A stretch of 64,000 bases of DNA from Nansenia antarctica. Taxonomy: Eukaryota > Chordata > Actinopteri > Argentiniformes > Microstomatidae. Under the pieces are notes generated by a model that saw nothing but the letters and a program-made list of their open reading frames with translations, did no database searches and had not been told where the DNA came from. The position numbers were made by a program, and so were the translations under genes. Below are positions 38,569 through 51,558 of the stretch, piece after piece (the first letter of the stretch is position 1; every line of letters begins with the position of its first letter). The stretch spans positions 10,836,797 to 10,900,796 of the forward strand of contig OZ022342.1 in the NCBI GenBank assembly GCA_963989245.1. Direction: 5' to 3'.

Positions 38569-39317
38569 AAACTGTTTTTCTACTGTATGTTTGGCATGAT
38601 AGCATAGTCATGAGTTGGCTAAAGCATGTAGATCTTGGACCATGCCTAAAACATAACTCAGACAGAATTAGGAACATAACCCTTGACCTTCTAGATAGAA
38701 CATAGGTCTCAAAATCTCACCACTAAAGCATTCTAATAGTAATAATACACTGCTAAGTGTACATAATTGTAGAATACACTGTAGACATGTATTCATTTTT
38801 TAAAGGTTATTTTTTGGAGTGTGGCAGTCCCACTCTCATTCTTTTCAGTTGTTTTTATTTATTGGATAGAGATAGTAGAGAAAGACAGAGGTTATGTCAG
38901 CAGGGCATGGGCCGGATTCGAGACATGTTCCATGCCGACATGGTTGGGCATATGTGTGACTGTGAACTGTAGGCCATGGTACTAGACCACTGACCCCAGG
39001 CCACAGGGCATACATAGTATTCACGTGTGTTGTTACTCCTCTCTGTTACAGGTGGCGCAGTGGGTGGCCTGCTGGGATGCTGGATGACCAGTGGACAGTT
39101 CAAACCTCTCCCTCAGATCATCATGGAGCTGCCTCCCCAGCAGCAGCAGCTACTCTATACTGACATCATGGCCGTTCTGGGCTGTCTGAACTGGACAGAC
39201 CTGGCCCAGCTGACCGCCCTGGTCATGGGCAATGCCACTCTCCAGCAGCAGGTCGCTGCCGCCCTGCTCAATTACATCACCAAGGAGCTGAGAGCAGAGG
39301 TGCGTTATGGGGATTGA
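38224..39317 (+). CDS. C19orf12 homologue, 2 coding exons, 141 aa
   Basis: Human C19orf12 is a small membrane protein of mitochondria, ER and their contact sites; its loss causes neurodegeneration with brain iron accumulation type 4. Exons 38224-38383 and 39052-39317 join in phase (GTTG/GTGGC). The 141-aa product aligns end to end: VKHSATGAVLAGG, then GGLLGGPPGLAVGGAVGGLL, a glycine-zipper hydrophobic hairpin at about 28-62 that would span or dip into the membrane, then WMTSGQFKPLPQI, LTALVMGN and the C-terminal ITKELRAEVRY. The ATG chosen opens the family-like MISRIDDVMRLC. An acceptor at 38202 (cactag) implies an upstream non-coding exon. AATAAA at 39942-39947 fits a 3' end. The intron holds a (GTA)n microsatellite and a diverged SINE-like repeat, and a 248-bp MITE lies just upstream. 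Confidence 0.93.
38509..38568. repeat. (GTA)n microsatellite in intron of the C19orf12 homologue
   Basis: Twenty TAG/GTA trinucleotides. Confidence 0.95.
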
Positions 39318-40001
39318 TGTCCAGAGTAAAGACGATCAATTAAGGATCTCCTAAGAACTCACCTATATGCTGCCACGGACAATAGTGACTTTTGTACTTT
39401 TGTTCATCATGAAGAGTTGACGAGCACTGACATCTGACAAGTCAGTCACAACTGACATCTGACACATGAAACGTAAGCTTATTTTTGAGAGGCTGAAAAA
39501 ATTTAACTTATTTTATAGGTTAACTTGCAGAGGCCTTACAACTTTAATAAATTGTGGATAGTGTCAGACCAGAAAGTCATCTAACACCACCAATTCTATC
39601 TGCATAAATGTACAAATGTAATATTGTTCAACTATTCAATTAACTGTTCAATTTAAACCATGCATTTTGTCTGTAGACTATCAATTTATCAGATGACACT
39701 TTATCAGATCAAACACTGCACTCAGTGATTATATTATACAGTATAGTCCCCCTTTGAAACAGGCCTTGATATTCTCTGCTGCTAATGTAGAATGTAACCA
39801 TAATCATTGTGAAAGTAATTTGTGTATTTGACACAATGGCTGGTATATACATTTTTATATACATATACTGTGATATACATGGTATATACATTGTTATGCT
39901 GTGTCATGCTCTGAAAGGGTTGTGAAAATTATGAAAAATTTAATAAAATTTGTATCCAACATTATTCCCATGATACACAGGCCCTGGTGCTCTCTGTTGA
40001 C

Positions 40002-40008
<7 letters not shown>

Positions 40009-40046
<38 letters not shown>
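40009..40046. repeat. (TA)n microsatellite
   Basis: Nineteen TA dinucleotides downstream of the C19orf12 homologue. Confidence 0.95.
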
Positions 40047-40050
<4 letters not shown>

Positions 40051-40340
40051 AATATATATAAATAACGTTTATTTGTATAGCGCTTTAATGAGAAACCGGG
40101 ACTATTGTGGAGGGCCGGACCAGTAGGCTGAACTTAATTCTGCTCAATATTACTTTTATCGCTTTATAAAAAGCAGTAAATGATATGGTTTTGACTAGCT
40201 GCTACTGGTAAGAATACATGTTACAATAAGGCTATGAAAATGTAGAGTAGGTCAAATATAGAGGAGCAAGAGGACTCATTTAAACACAGGGAAGTAAATG
40301 CAGATTTAGTTTTGACCTTTTGCAACATCAGTTTGAAACT

Positions 40341-40506
40341 TTTTTGAGACTTTTATTCTGAAACCTTTTTCCCCCAGACTTTTATTCTGAAACTTTTTTT
40401 TTCAGACTTTTATTCTGAAACTTTTCTTTTCGAACTTTTATTCTGAAACTTTTCTTTTCGGACTTTTATTCTGAAACTTTTTTTTCTGACTTTTATTCTG
40501 AAACTA
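40341..40506. repeat. tandem GACTTTTATTCTGAAACTTT array
   Basis: Six variant units of about 27 bp, next to the hAT relic's 3' side. Confidence 0.75.
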
Positions 40507-40517
40507 TTTAAATGCTG

Positions 40518-41464
40518 TTAGCGAATTTTGTTCAGAGGATGCAAAGTTATAATGTAGCGTAGGCTATGGAGATGTTGTAGCTGATCCCAAAGTCTGTTCA
40601 AACCCAGGCAGCGAGACCAGCAGGAAAACATAGTACTTCTGAGAAATGATTTGATCCTCTTAAGTGTACTGAAACACCTCTCTGACTCTGCCGATGTCAT
40701 AGAGGTTGTGATGGCTATTTATTCAATTTCAATGTCTCCGAAAAAGTGTTCTGAAAGTGTTCTCAGTAATCATCCTCAAAAGTGACATTGCAGATGTTAA
40801 ACCCACAAACTCCACACTACTGTACATCACCATCAGCTCCCCTTTCAGTTTCTCTTTGCAGATCATCGGGAAATGTTCACTTGCACTTAGCTACACTTGC
40901 TGTTAGCCAGCCCTTTCGTTGAAACCATGAACACAACATTTACGGTTTTGTCGTTTGACCTTTTGTGTTATTTGAACACCGTTTGGACGATGTGCCCCCG
41001 TCTCTTCAATTCCAATTGTTCCTACATTAACGAAAATGGATGAGAAAGTAAATAATCCACCTCGTTTAGCATGCTAATACCCGCAATTGCCGCTTCACTT
41101 CACTACTCTTCTCCCCCCTACAGTCGGCCTGCTCTCACTGTACTGCTAGTGTACTGCTACGCCCTGTCATTGGTCAAAAGGCAGCCTGGGCTGAATTAAT
41201 TTAGCCCAAATGTTTGGGAGCGGCGCCAACACACCTGTCAATCATGATGTGATAACAATGATTGGAAGATGATGCTAGGAGTTTGGGCTGTAAAAAATCT
41301 GCCCATTTAGATATATCCTGAGTTTTTTGTGACTATTCGGTGCTGTTTCTGCTCTACGTTGTATTAATATTTTAATATTTCTTTAATTTAATAACTTTCT
41401 CATATTTATTGTAAAAGATAGGGGGGGCTTAGCCCTGCTAGCCCATTGATACCAGCCGTCCCTG
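40518..41464 (-). mobile_element. relic hAT element (transposase C-terminus and one end)
   Basis: Minus-strand codons at about 40700-40610 read TSAESERCFSTLKRIKSFLR, the hAT dimerisation signature, then drift out of frame. A hAT-like terminus, in complement CAGGGACGGCTGGTATCAAT, ends at 41464. The other end and a target duplication were not found. It differs from the intact element at 56-59.6 kb. Confidence 0.6.
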
Positions 41465-43223
41465 ATGTTAATATACCAGTCGTTTATGTTTTACTTTTTG
41501 TATTGAAACTGTAGCCTCCAACAAAGTGTTCTGACTGATTTGCTTTGTTCTACTGACCATGCCATTATATTACTGTGATGTCTGAGGGTAGCAAGGGACT
41601 AAAGAATATTCCATATTGGTAAAGTTAGAGAATAGTGTGGTTGAATTCAAAGAGACCCCAGGAGACCAGAGTTATCAGATGCAATACAGGTCTTTATCGA
41701 TTACAAAGTCCCGGAGTTGGTCTGCAGAGCAACTGAACTTCATACAATCCTTCATAGTGTTAAATACATTTTCATAGTAGGTCTGGTTTGTCACAGAGCC
41801 TAAACTCATTGATTGGTTATCTTCAGGTGCCTCCTACCTCCTGTTCTATACTATTGACCAAATAGAAGGCAACAAGGTGGCACAAGTAATTTTCCATGAC
41901 GTGAACCACACCTGTATAATTGTTTGATACAATCTGGATATCAACCTACGTGACCGTTGACATTTTTTTGTGCTGAGAAGAAATGTATGAACAGACATGG
42001 GGGTTTTCCACCACAATAGCTTAGCATAGTATCTATGTCTATACTAGACAAACAAAGTGTCTATACTGTTAAACAAAGTTCTCAGAGATTGCATAGTACG
42101 TCAGAGGGAATGACGTCATGACGTGTCGGCAGTTCTATTGAATAACCACAAGATGACGATGACCTGCCCTGTTTCCCCCGAAACCATTTGATGGGTTTTA
42201 CCAACTGTCTGAGACACAGTATTACATGAAATCAAATATCTTCCTCTGCTACAGTGAAAATGCATGTTCAAAAGTGTGTTTTGTACATGGGCATGCATGG
42301 TTTAAGGCTGTCAAGCCAGCGTTAATGTGTCGTTATGTGGGTTGAAACAACTGATTGATTACTTCCTCTGTAAGCAGAGTGTGCTGCTTTTTTAGAGACC
42401 AATATGTCAACTACCCCCTACATGGGGGGGGGGGGGGGGCTGGGAAACAGGTCCTATTCAGCCAGGAACAACCCCAAGCCCCTACTCCCTATAGACAGTT
42501 GCAGATGTGAAATGATTAAATACTGTATAACACAAAATGAGACAATTGTTAATGCATTTTGAACTGAGCAGACTGTCATATCATTCATTATTCATTATCT
42601 GAATTGATGTAACTGGGACCCAAGTCCCACACTGTAACCAAAGTGAGTGTAATGTTGCTGTTCATGTGCTCTTAAGTTTTTACTATATCATAAAGTCATA
42701 AACTTCAAATGTCAGTGAAACATCTTATGAAATTGATACAATTCCATTCTCTCAAACTTCACACATGTGTGTGCCATGTGCATTTACAGAGGTCCTCGAA
42801 ACAATAACATCTCTCAACATTTCCTTGTTCCTTATAGGTCAACATTGGCACCCAGGATGGAAAAACCAGGTTATGATGAGGTTATGATGTCACTAGTTTC
42901 TGAAACATTGTTGTGGAAGATCCCAAGGATTATGAGTTACTGACAAAGCAGTTCAACAGCTTTTTGCTTGGTGGAAGATTTGGCATCAGTACAAGATTTG
43001 CTAGCTTACTCGCTAGTCCAAATATCATCACACAATTCAATGATATGTTGACAGTTATTTTCTGAATTTACATAACCAGAGTAATTATGTTTCAAATTAA
43101 GTGTTAATGATAGATGATGTTGACTATGAGTGCAATGGAATTGTTGTTCAAAAGTGAAGTTAGACAAGAACCTTCTCTTGGATGATTTACTGGATATACC
43201 CGGTATTACCTGTATGTTACTGA

Positions 43224-43264
<41 letters not shown>

Positions 43265-43584
43265 TAAAATACAGGCAAACAAATCCAACTATGAATCATG
43301 AACATGAGCAAAACACATGTTATGTTTTTCAATGAAACTGTTTGTGATTGGACAAGAGGCATTCCATCCATCAGATTTCCAGAGCAAATTTACAAACTCA
43401 GCCAGTGACAGCTATTATGATGCAATAGGCCTATTATGATGTCATCAATAATTAAAAAGAACATCATAGCTGTTGCATTCTAAAAAACAGGTCATTTCAG
43501 AGCATCGCCTCTTGAGAACTATCGCCTCTTGCTTTTACAGTATAGAAAGTTGACTTTATGAGAAGACTCACATAACGTGATCAG

Positions 43585-44898
43585 ATGAATCAAACCCAAA
43601 GTGACCCAAATGCCCCCCAAGGGCATGAAGGTCTGAAGGAAGACAATGAGAACAAGGGAAAGAAGAAAACAAATGCATTTTTTGCATTTTTGAAGCTGGC
43701 TGCCCTCCTCACTTGCTGTGGAGGATGTTTTGGAAAGAGAAAGGAAAGACGACACTCCGACTCGACTGATATGCCTAACGCAAATGATAACCACAGCAGA
43801 CCTACCTCTGGACGAAACCACAGCAGACCTACCTCTGGACCAAACCACAGCAGACCTACCTCTGAACCAAACCACAGCAGACCTACCTCTGGACCAAACC
43901 ACAGCAGACCTACCTCTGGACCAAACCACAGCAGACCTACCTCTGGACCAAACCACAGCAGACCTACCTCTGGACCAAACCACAGCAGACCTACCTCTGG
44001 ACGAAAGACAAAAGGTCACTCACCAGACCCAAGAGACCCTGGCAACAAGCAAATGACAACTGGTAAAGACAAAGAAAGCAAGGGCAGTGGTCAAGTCATA
44101 CCTGAAAGGTCTAAAGGCAGCCGACCTTCTTCAGCTCAACAGACTCTGGAAAAAGGCTGTGAGCTGACCACAACACAAGACCCTACCCTGCATCCACCTA
44201 CTACGACTCAAAGCTCTTGCACAAGCTCACGTTCGCGGACCTCCCTGAGAAGCATTAAAGGCCATCAGGATGCTACAGTGGACTGGCAGCTGCCAGGTGT
44301 CCCCTCCTCATCTCTGTCAGAGGAGGAGAAAGGGAGGAGACCAGTGAGCGGAAGATCAGCGAGCAGCTCTGACCGTGAGCAGGAGACTAAAGAGGAAAAG
44401 AGCACACCAGACAACAATGGATCTGGCAAGGATGATGACTGCAGACATGACAGCGCTACCTGCATACAAGACCCTACCCTGCATCCACCTACGACTCAAA
44501 GCTTGTGTAGCTCACATTCGCGGACCTCCCTGAGAAGCATTGAAGACCATCAGGATGCTACAGTGGACTGGCAGCTGCCAGGTGTCCCTACCTCATCTCT
44601 GTCAGAGGAGGAGAAAGGGAGGAGACCAGTGAGCAGAACATCAGCGAGCAGCTCTGACCGTGAGCAGGAGACTAAAGAGGAAAAGAGCACACCAGACAAC
44701 AATGGATCTGGCAAGGATGATGACTGCAGACATGACAGCCCTACCAGCATATACGGACTGAACGCAACCACTGGTGACCACAGCTGTTCCAGAGGAGTGA
44801 CACCAGAGTGTCAGCAGTTCATTACCGAGATCCTGGAAACCACTAAGGAGGAGATGTTGAAGGAAGACGAAGACGAAGATAACCTTCTTTATGATTGA
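43585..44898 (+). CDS. unrecognised 437-codon ORF with two internal repeat systems
   Basis: I do not recognise this protein. The intact ORF opens with MNQTQSDPNAPQ after an in-frame TAA twelve bases upstream, and it is followed by ATTAAA near 44936. Residues about 30-52 are a hydrophobic patch, a cysteine cluster (LLTCCGGCFGK) and a basic run, as in a palmitoylated membrane-edge peptide. Eight tandem 27-bp units at 43789-44004 encode NHSRPTSGP, with E or R substitutions. Then two copies of a unit of about 95 codons (44176-44464 and 44467-44752) encode QDPTLHPPTTTQS...DWQLPGVP...SDREQETKEEKSTPDNNGSGKDDDC. The acidic tail ends EDEDEDNLLYD. The rest is polar and likely disordered. Synonymous and radical changes between the long copies have kept both frames open, and a single-exon lineage-specific gene seems likely. 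Expression is not shown, and undetected upstream exons are possible. Confidence 0.6.
   Translation: MNQTQSDPNAPQGHEGLKEDNENKGKKKTNAFFAFLKLAALLTCCGGCFGKRKERRHSDSTDMPNANDNHSRPTSGRNHSRPTSGPNHSRPTSEPNHSRPTSGPNHSRPTSGPNHSRPTSGPNHSRPTSGPNHSRPTSGRKTKGHSPDPRDPGNKQMTTGKDKESKGSGQVIPERSKGSRPSSAQQTLEKGCELTTTQDPTLHPPTTTQSSCTSSRSRTSLRSIKGHQDATVDWQLPGVPSSSLSEEEKGRRPVSGRSASSSDREQETKEEKSTPDNNGSGKDDDCRHDSATCIQDPTLHPPTTQSLCSSHSRTSLRSIEDHQDATVDWQLPGVPTSSLSEEEKGRRPVSRTSASSSDREQETKEEKSTPDNNGSGKDDDCRHDSPTSIYGLNATTGDHSCSRGVTPECQQFITEILETTKEEMLKEDEDEDNLLYD
43789..44004 (+). repeat. 27-bp coding minisatellite, 8 units
   Basis: Eight units of AACCACAGCAGACCTACCTC plus TGGACCA, nearly identical. Because 27 is a multiple of three, five or more frames stay open here; only the frame of the 437-codon ORF continues through non-repeat sequence on both sides. 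Confidence 0.9.
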
Positions 44899-45086
44899 GA
44901 ATGTGTTGATCTCTCATACCTCAAATGTCATAACCATTAAATATATTCATGCATTCATCTTCAAAGTATTTTTTGTGTTCATTTGAATGTCGGGTGGGAA
45001 ATGCGACATGAACTAGGTCAAAACGCGCGACTATCATGCACAAATCAGCCTAATGTTGGATAGATAACTTGACATTAAATATGTCT

Positions 45087-45166
45087 ACCATCTTTTTAAT
45101 ATTGCCTTTAAATGACTAAATAAGTAAATTATGATTATATAATGATTGAAGCACTTTGAGCTGCAA
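45087..45166 (+). mobile_element. L2-like LINE 3' tail, third copy
   Basis: Only the last roughly 80 bp of the same family (CATCTTTTTAATATTGCCTT through GCACTTTGAGCTGCAA) is present, 190 bp after the 437-codon ORF. Confidence 0.75.
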
Positions 45167-45919
45167 TATCACTTCCATAACAATGGTCCCATACCAGGAA
45201 GGTGCTTGTTATCGAAATGGACGTTACTTAAGTCCGTAGTCTTGTTTAGACCATGTGTTTGTGTGTTTATGAGATGCCGGCTGCAATCGCTCTCCGGATT
45301 TCCTCCAGACAGATGTTTATGTTTATTAGCAAAGGTCTCTTCAAAGATAAAAATCAGGTTGTAGGTTACAAGTTTCGGGTGGGTTTGCTTAATCTACACA
45401 TTTCATTTTCAGCCCATCCGCTTTTGAATGAAGCTTACTACATTTTATTTCATATCCAGAGATCAATCAATTTTCAAAACAACAGCTTTTGGTGATACTG
45501 TACACTCTTATATATTAAAAAAAAAATACATATGTGGCTCGTCTCTGTGGGAGACGTCTTTTGGTTCCCTGTAGAATGTTCTCTGTGGTTCTTCAAAGGG
45601 TTCTCCTCCAGGGTCACACTGAATAACCCTCTTTTTCAAGGAGTGAACAGTATGATCACGCAATAATATGCACTTTCATCAAACCTTGACTTGCCCTTTT
45701 TGCATTTAACTATGACAGTTTTAAAGTTACCTACATTTAGAGAAAACCACAATAGATGTCTTACTGTAATTTAATGGAGACAAGCCAAGGGCCTTGACTT
45801 CCTGAAAGAGAGTTATGAATTGAATTATTTGTGCATTCTCCACACAGTTATTATCTCTGAGTTAAAATGCAGTCAATTCAATTGAGGAAGGCAGATGTTC
45901 AATCTAGCTGGCAGTGCAA

Positions 45920-46285
<366 letters not shown>

Positions 46286-47016
46286 ATGTGATTTTGTGAC
46301 AAAAAAGCACACAAAGCACAGTTATCATTGCATTGCCATTTATTATTATTATTATTATTATTACATGGAAAATGGGTACAGCTAATTGTAGGACATACTC
46401 CCATCATTTATAAAACAAATTAATAAGCAACGGAAGATACAACATAACGTGCAATAGGCCTTTTAGGAAAACAAAGACTGTTTAATTGTGCATAAGTACA
46501 ATGTCCCTACACCACAGGTTTGCCATCATCAAAAGTCTAAGGTTTTAAAAATAGACCAGGAAATATCATCATGAAGGCTTACTGTAGGCCTATATCATTC
46601 AATCAATCAACATTTATTTTTATAGCACAAGTCATGCATTGAATGCAACTCCAAGTTCTGAACATAAAAACAATATTAAATAACAAGAGGTAGAATGAAA
46701 TAGATAAAATAAATATAACACAATAAAACTAAAGTAGAAGATAAGATAGGAGACAGTAAAAGTTCATGTTGACATAGACACTAGATAAAAGCCAGGTGTG
46801 TTTTAAGTTTTCTTTTAAAGATATCCACTCTCTCAGCCACCCTATATCTACATTTGCAGTCTATTGCCATAAACATATTTCAATCTGCAACTGTTTACCT
46901 TTATACAACATCATGTTGCGCAACATTATTAGGAATACTAATGTAGTGGATACTCTTGATTTGACATTGTTCTGAAGAATGAAACCCTTCTTGTTTCAGT
47001 CAGTATTTTCCCTGCC

Positions 47017-47886
47017 CTAACATAGCTCTATCGATCCAGTGATATTGGGTTTTCCGTGGGCAGGGTTTAAGTAGACATATGGCGACCAAGAGCATATCTG
47101 AGAGTTGGCCCACTGGCTGGGTGCATGTTCCTCATCCTGCTCATCACTCTCTGCATCAGACACCTCGTACTCAGGCAGAGAAAGCTCGTCCTCATCTGAA
47201 GAGTTCTTCCGGACGCTATCCCCCGGGTGTGTCTGGAACCGTCCCTGCTTCTCCTGGAGACTGAGGTGGCACAGCCTGCAGACCCGGACGGGCTTGCTGG
47301 ATATGTGGCAGATGACCGCTCGCTTCTTGGAGCAGGCGTTGCAGACCACGAAGCCGCAGTGACGGCAGTGGTGGCGTCGGTGGGCCACCCCGAACTTGTC
47401 TGAACAGCGCATGCAGATAGCGGACGCCCGGTCAGGGATCCAGGTGGAGGCAAAGGTGCTCCCTGGCTGGCAGCCCACGTGGTGAAGCTGCTTGGACCTG
47501 CAGTCTTCGATGTGCTCCATCCAGGCCCGCTTCTCCTCAGGGGAGGCGGCGGAAACATAGAAGGACTTGCGGGGAGTGCGGATCAGCCACTGGTTCTTCA
47601 TACTGAGCCCGTCCTCTAGGTCTTCCAACTGGATGTCCTTTAAGGGGATGATCTGCTGGTTCTTGTGCCAGCGTCCGTGGAGGATGATGCTGCCATACAC
47701 CAGGACATCGTTGAACAAGAAGAAGACTTTCAGCTGAGGGCGGTGTCGGGACAGTTTCCACAGTCGCCCCTCGCCCACCAGGACGCGGCCCAGTTTACCC
47801 AGGGACTTTCCAGCTGGGCCAAAGGAGTTCTCCACTGCTTGGATCCGCTCTCTGTTCTCATGGGTGAGAGCTAGCTGGTCAACCAT
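47017..47886 (-). CDS. plekhf1: PLEKHF1 (phafin-1), PH plus FYVE protein, 289 aa
   Basis: Phafin-1 is a small endosomal and lysosomal protein that binds phosphoinositides and is linked to lysosome-dependent cell death and autophagy. The single coding exon starts at the ATG in CTCACCATGG, just inside an acceptor (ttattccag), so the 5' UTR is spliced as in other vertebrates. Length is 289 aa (human 279). The PH domain covers about 36-130 (GRLWKLSRHR, VFFLFNDVLVYG, SFYVSAASPEEK). The FYVE zinc finger covers about 149-210 and has all signature parts: WIPD, RRHHCRHCG and RVC with paired cysteines. The tail is acidic and serine-rich (NSSDEDELSLPEYEVSDAESDEQ). A minus-strand polyadenylation signal may lie near 46615. 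It neighbours pop4 in the same orientation, as at human 19q12. Confidence 0.96.
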   Translation of the reverse strand: MVDQLALTHENRERIQAVENSFGPAGKSLGKLGRVLVGEGRLWKLSRHRPQLKVFFLFNDVLVYGSIILHGRWHKNQQIIPLKDIQLEDLEDGLSMKNQWLIRTPRKSFYVSAASPEEKRAWMEHIEDCRSKQLHHVGCQPGSTFASTWIPDRASAICMRCSDKFGVAHRRHHCRHCGFVVCNACSKKRAVICHISSKPVRVCRLCHLSLQEKQGRFQTHPGDSVRKNSSDEDELSLPEYEVSDAESDEQDEEHAPSQWANSQICSWSPYVYLNPAHGKPNITGSIELC

Positions 47887-49617
47887 GGTGAGCTGGAATA
47901 AGACACAGCAAAACAATATATAAACAAAAGGTTCACAATGAGTAAATGATACCAAACGTTAAAGTGGTTCAATGCTATGTCCAAGATGCCAGTGCCTTCA
48001 CTCTAGTTGAAACTCATGAACAGTTAGAAATCTGTTATTCTTACCGTAAATGTTATACTCTGGCACTCTTAGTGATTTATTTAAGCAGTCTATGTCTCTC
48101 TCTCTGCATTAAGTGTCTTCGAGTCCGTCTGGCCACGGTGCAGTGCAGTTGGTTTTGGCAGTGTAAGTGTTTTGAAATCAAGACGGATGCCACAGCACTC
48201 TTTTTAAAGACACACTTATGCAAGGGGAGTTCCTAACAGGGTGATTATTTACTGATAAACTTGCTGTGCAAGAAAAGGGGGGGGGGGAGAGAGTGGGAAA
48301 ACCCATGTCAAACCAGATCCTAAGTGGCAGTTAGAATCACAAAATCAGATAAAGAGTGGCTTTCTTCCAACTAACTGTAATTCGCCAAACTAAACTAGGG
48401 CTACAATACATTTTAATTATTCTATTATTTTGAAGAGGAATTAAAAATGTATACTAGCTGGGTAAACAATGGGGTAATGTTGATGGATTGTGACAACATG
48501 GTTACATCTTACATACAACCTTAGACTTAACCTTAAAGAAAGCACTGGTGAGCTCAGCAATCTCAAACAGGCTGGCAGGCCAAGGAAGACTTGTGGACTG
48601 AAGAATGTTCACCATAATTGAGAAAACCCCCCAAAACAACTGACAGTAGCAGCAGAATGTATTCTGAAGTGCACAGAAACATCCTGTTAGCTCAAGTACA
48701 TGGCACATCATCACACAATAAGACAATGACCCAAACATACTGCGATAGCAACTAGGGAGTTTGTCAGGGCCAAAAAGCTGAAAGTTCTCAAGTCAACCTA
48801 CCCGATTTGAATCCAACTGAACATGCATTCATTTCCTGATGATAAGATTGTAGGCTACTATAAGTTGCTTTGGATAAAAGTGTCAGCTAAATGGCATATA
48901 TCTGCATTTAATTTTGCTCTCACAACTATTCCACAATAAAAGTACTCAGGTATGTGAGAGCACCCTGAAATCATGCTGGTGGAGACAGTATGTATTGTAG
49001 TTTAAAGTTTAAACCACCATATGTAGTTTAAGCCACCATATGTGTCAGTGTTATAAGTAAGATTGTAGTGTGTTTTACTGTTGTCCATTGTATGTGTGTA
49101 TTGGCTGTTTATCTTTTCAGCACCACATTTCATACTTGTTAGCATGTTTTTGAATAACCATTAAAATGAGAGCCTACCCTTCTATAGAACATCTCAATTC
49201 ACTAGAATAATTGTGTTGTTTGTTCAAACATGAATATAGCTATGAATATAGCAGAACTACAGTAGCTAAAGCAAATGGCAGTGATGGATTTTCAGTTTGG
49301 TGACAACATACCGGTAATAACACAGGCAGTCATAGGCAATGTATGATGTAACACCACAGTAAAAAAAAAAAAAAAAAAACTTTCAAAAATAAACTTTTTG
49401 TTGTGGGTTGAGCGGGAAACAAAATGCAGTCGAACAGGAAAAGTGGTAAACATTTTGAGATTTTGCAACGTCTCAATTGTTATTGTCTGTACCATGTCAA
49501 AATACACATTACAGGAACTGAGATATATGTAACATAATGGATATTGCAATACAAATTAAACAGTGGAAATGTAACTATCCACTTTGTTGTCAATCTAAAT
49601 GTACATTTTAACCATTT

Positions 49618-49770
49618 AGCTGGACAAAGGCTAGATGCTTTTATCCAAAGCGACTTACACTCAAAGGCACACTAGTGGTGGTGTTCTCAGGGGGATTTGA
49701 ACTCATGGCCTTCACCTTCAACCCATCACCAATCCAACTTACTATCCACTAGCCACCACTACCCCCAAAG
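49618..49770. repeat. fish dispersed repeat with ATCCAAAGCGACTTAC core
   Basis: GCTTTTATCCAAAGCGACTT followed by a region rich in stop codons. Fragments of the same widespread core are at 36506-36575 and, in complement, 48862-48900. Confidence 0.6.
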
Positions 49771-51558
49771 CATTTCATCTTATGTGCAGACTTCAGATTG
49801 AAACTTTAAAGGAACCATATGCAGGAATGTGCCCTCTTTTCACTGCAATGGTAATTCAGAATAGTGTCTCCTTCTCTCTCCCTCCCTCCCATTGCTCAAT
49901 GGAAACTCCAACTGAAACAATGAATCGTTCAATCATTATCTGAGCACATTGAGTTGCTTTGAGTTGCATTTCATGTACAAAAAGTATCTATTTTTATTAT
50001 TATATATTTATAAAAAAAAAAGAAGATAAACAATGTACAATATCATAGACTGCAACATATTGTTGATCCATTTTGAACCAGAGTTATGTAAGTAGATGAT
50101 ACAAGTTTGACTTGAAATTTGATCACCAAGTCCAACAGGATGGATGTTTTGTGTCCTTGAACATCGAGCTCTCCACAGTAAAACACATTTCCCCAATCAG
50201 CTATGCGGCTATGCATCTTGTAGGCACATATGGCAGTGTACACTTTGTGAATTGCTTTATAATAGACATGCTTTTCATGCACTTTAAATGTCATACAAAG
50301 TCACTGTGTTGAGAAGAGACATGTCAATTAACTTTGAAGCTACCATTCCATCTAAATAGGGAGGATAGCTTGAGGCCAGACAAGTTTATAACAGTAAAGG
50401 GTCAGATAAATATGGTCATAGGTCAACTTAAGGGTTTGGTGCCCCTGCAGCCATTAAGTAGTAAATAAAGGCCTATATGGAAGCAGGGCTTTAGTGATTC
50501 TGATTCTGGTGTATTTGACTACTATTGCTCTGTTCAACATGTTTTGCGTTAACTATGTAGTTAACTATTGACACAACCTCTTTGTCTGTGAGGGTGAAGT
50601 CATACACAGGTGTCTAGCATTACTTAGAGAAGTGTTTTACTCCTTGTTATGTTATCTCGTTGAACCCAGAGGTTGTGGTCCACAGAGCCTAGCACAGACA
50701 GGCTGAAGAAGTAGTTCATTATTTGTCAAGAACTCACCTCTGCATGCCCTGCAAGAAATTGATGTGGACAGCTCACTGTTGATTTCAAATCCAAAACATG
50801 TTACGGTGTTCTGATATTGAACAGATTTTGAGCTGATTTTGATTCCTCCCATTAGAGAATACCAATCAGTGCAATGTTAAATCTGATGTAGAACAAGGTA
50901 TAACTATGAATGCACAGCAGAATTGTACTTTGAGAAATGGCTGATCCAGAACGCTCTCCCAGGCACCCGTCTTATCTGCTGCTTTTGTGCCTGTCTCGTT
51001 AATAAAAAGCATCATCTTGTACTCTGAAGATCCACTGTTTATTGATCATTTTGTCCTTCAACAGCAACAGCTTCGATATCAGCCCCCTTGTGGGCATAAG
51101 TAGAATTGCTCATACATCCTATGCATCATACATGTTTACACATGCATCACTCAAAATAAATAATGACCAAGTTAAATTCTTTTAGCCTGCAATTCTCTTA
51201 CAAATTCTCTCTTGCAAATTTACATGAAAGTGTAACATAAAAAAGAAAAGATAACACAAAAAACGTCTTTATAAACTCCCTACGTTTTAATACAGCAATG
51301 TTTGGACCACTATGTCTCCTCACTAACTTGTATTTCTCGCAGGTTTTGACTTTACACAAAAATACCTGTTTTTACCTGGAAATAATAATAATCCAAAAAA
51401 TAAAACATGTCCAAGAGTAGGCTACGATAGATTCCAGGAGTGGTCGTTCACCTCTCCACTCCATCTGTCAGTCTAAGGCACTCTTTGTTGCCCCTGTCCA
51501 GTTTCAAGTCCTCACTTGTCATCCTCATACGTGCAGAAAAGCTACCCCATTATCTCCA

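Noticed and set aside
42858..43064. Possible short exon ending FNDMLTVIF before the orphan ORF
   Set aside because: The frame is closed by a stop right after the only acceptor-like site and does not join to the ORF.
43519..44019. 166-codon minus-strand ORF of RGRSAVVWS repeats
   Set aside because: Shadow of the 27-bp coding minisatellite; only the plus-strand ORF continues for hundreds of codons outside the array.
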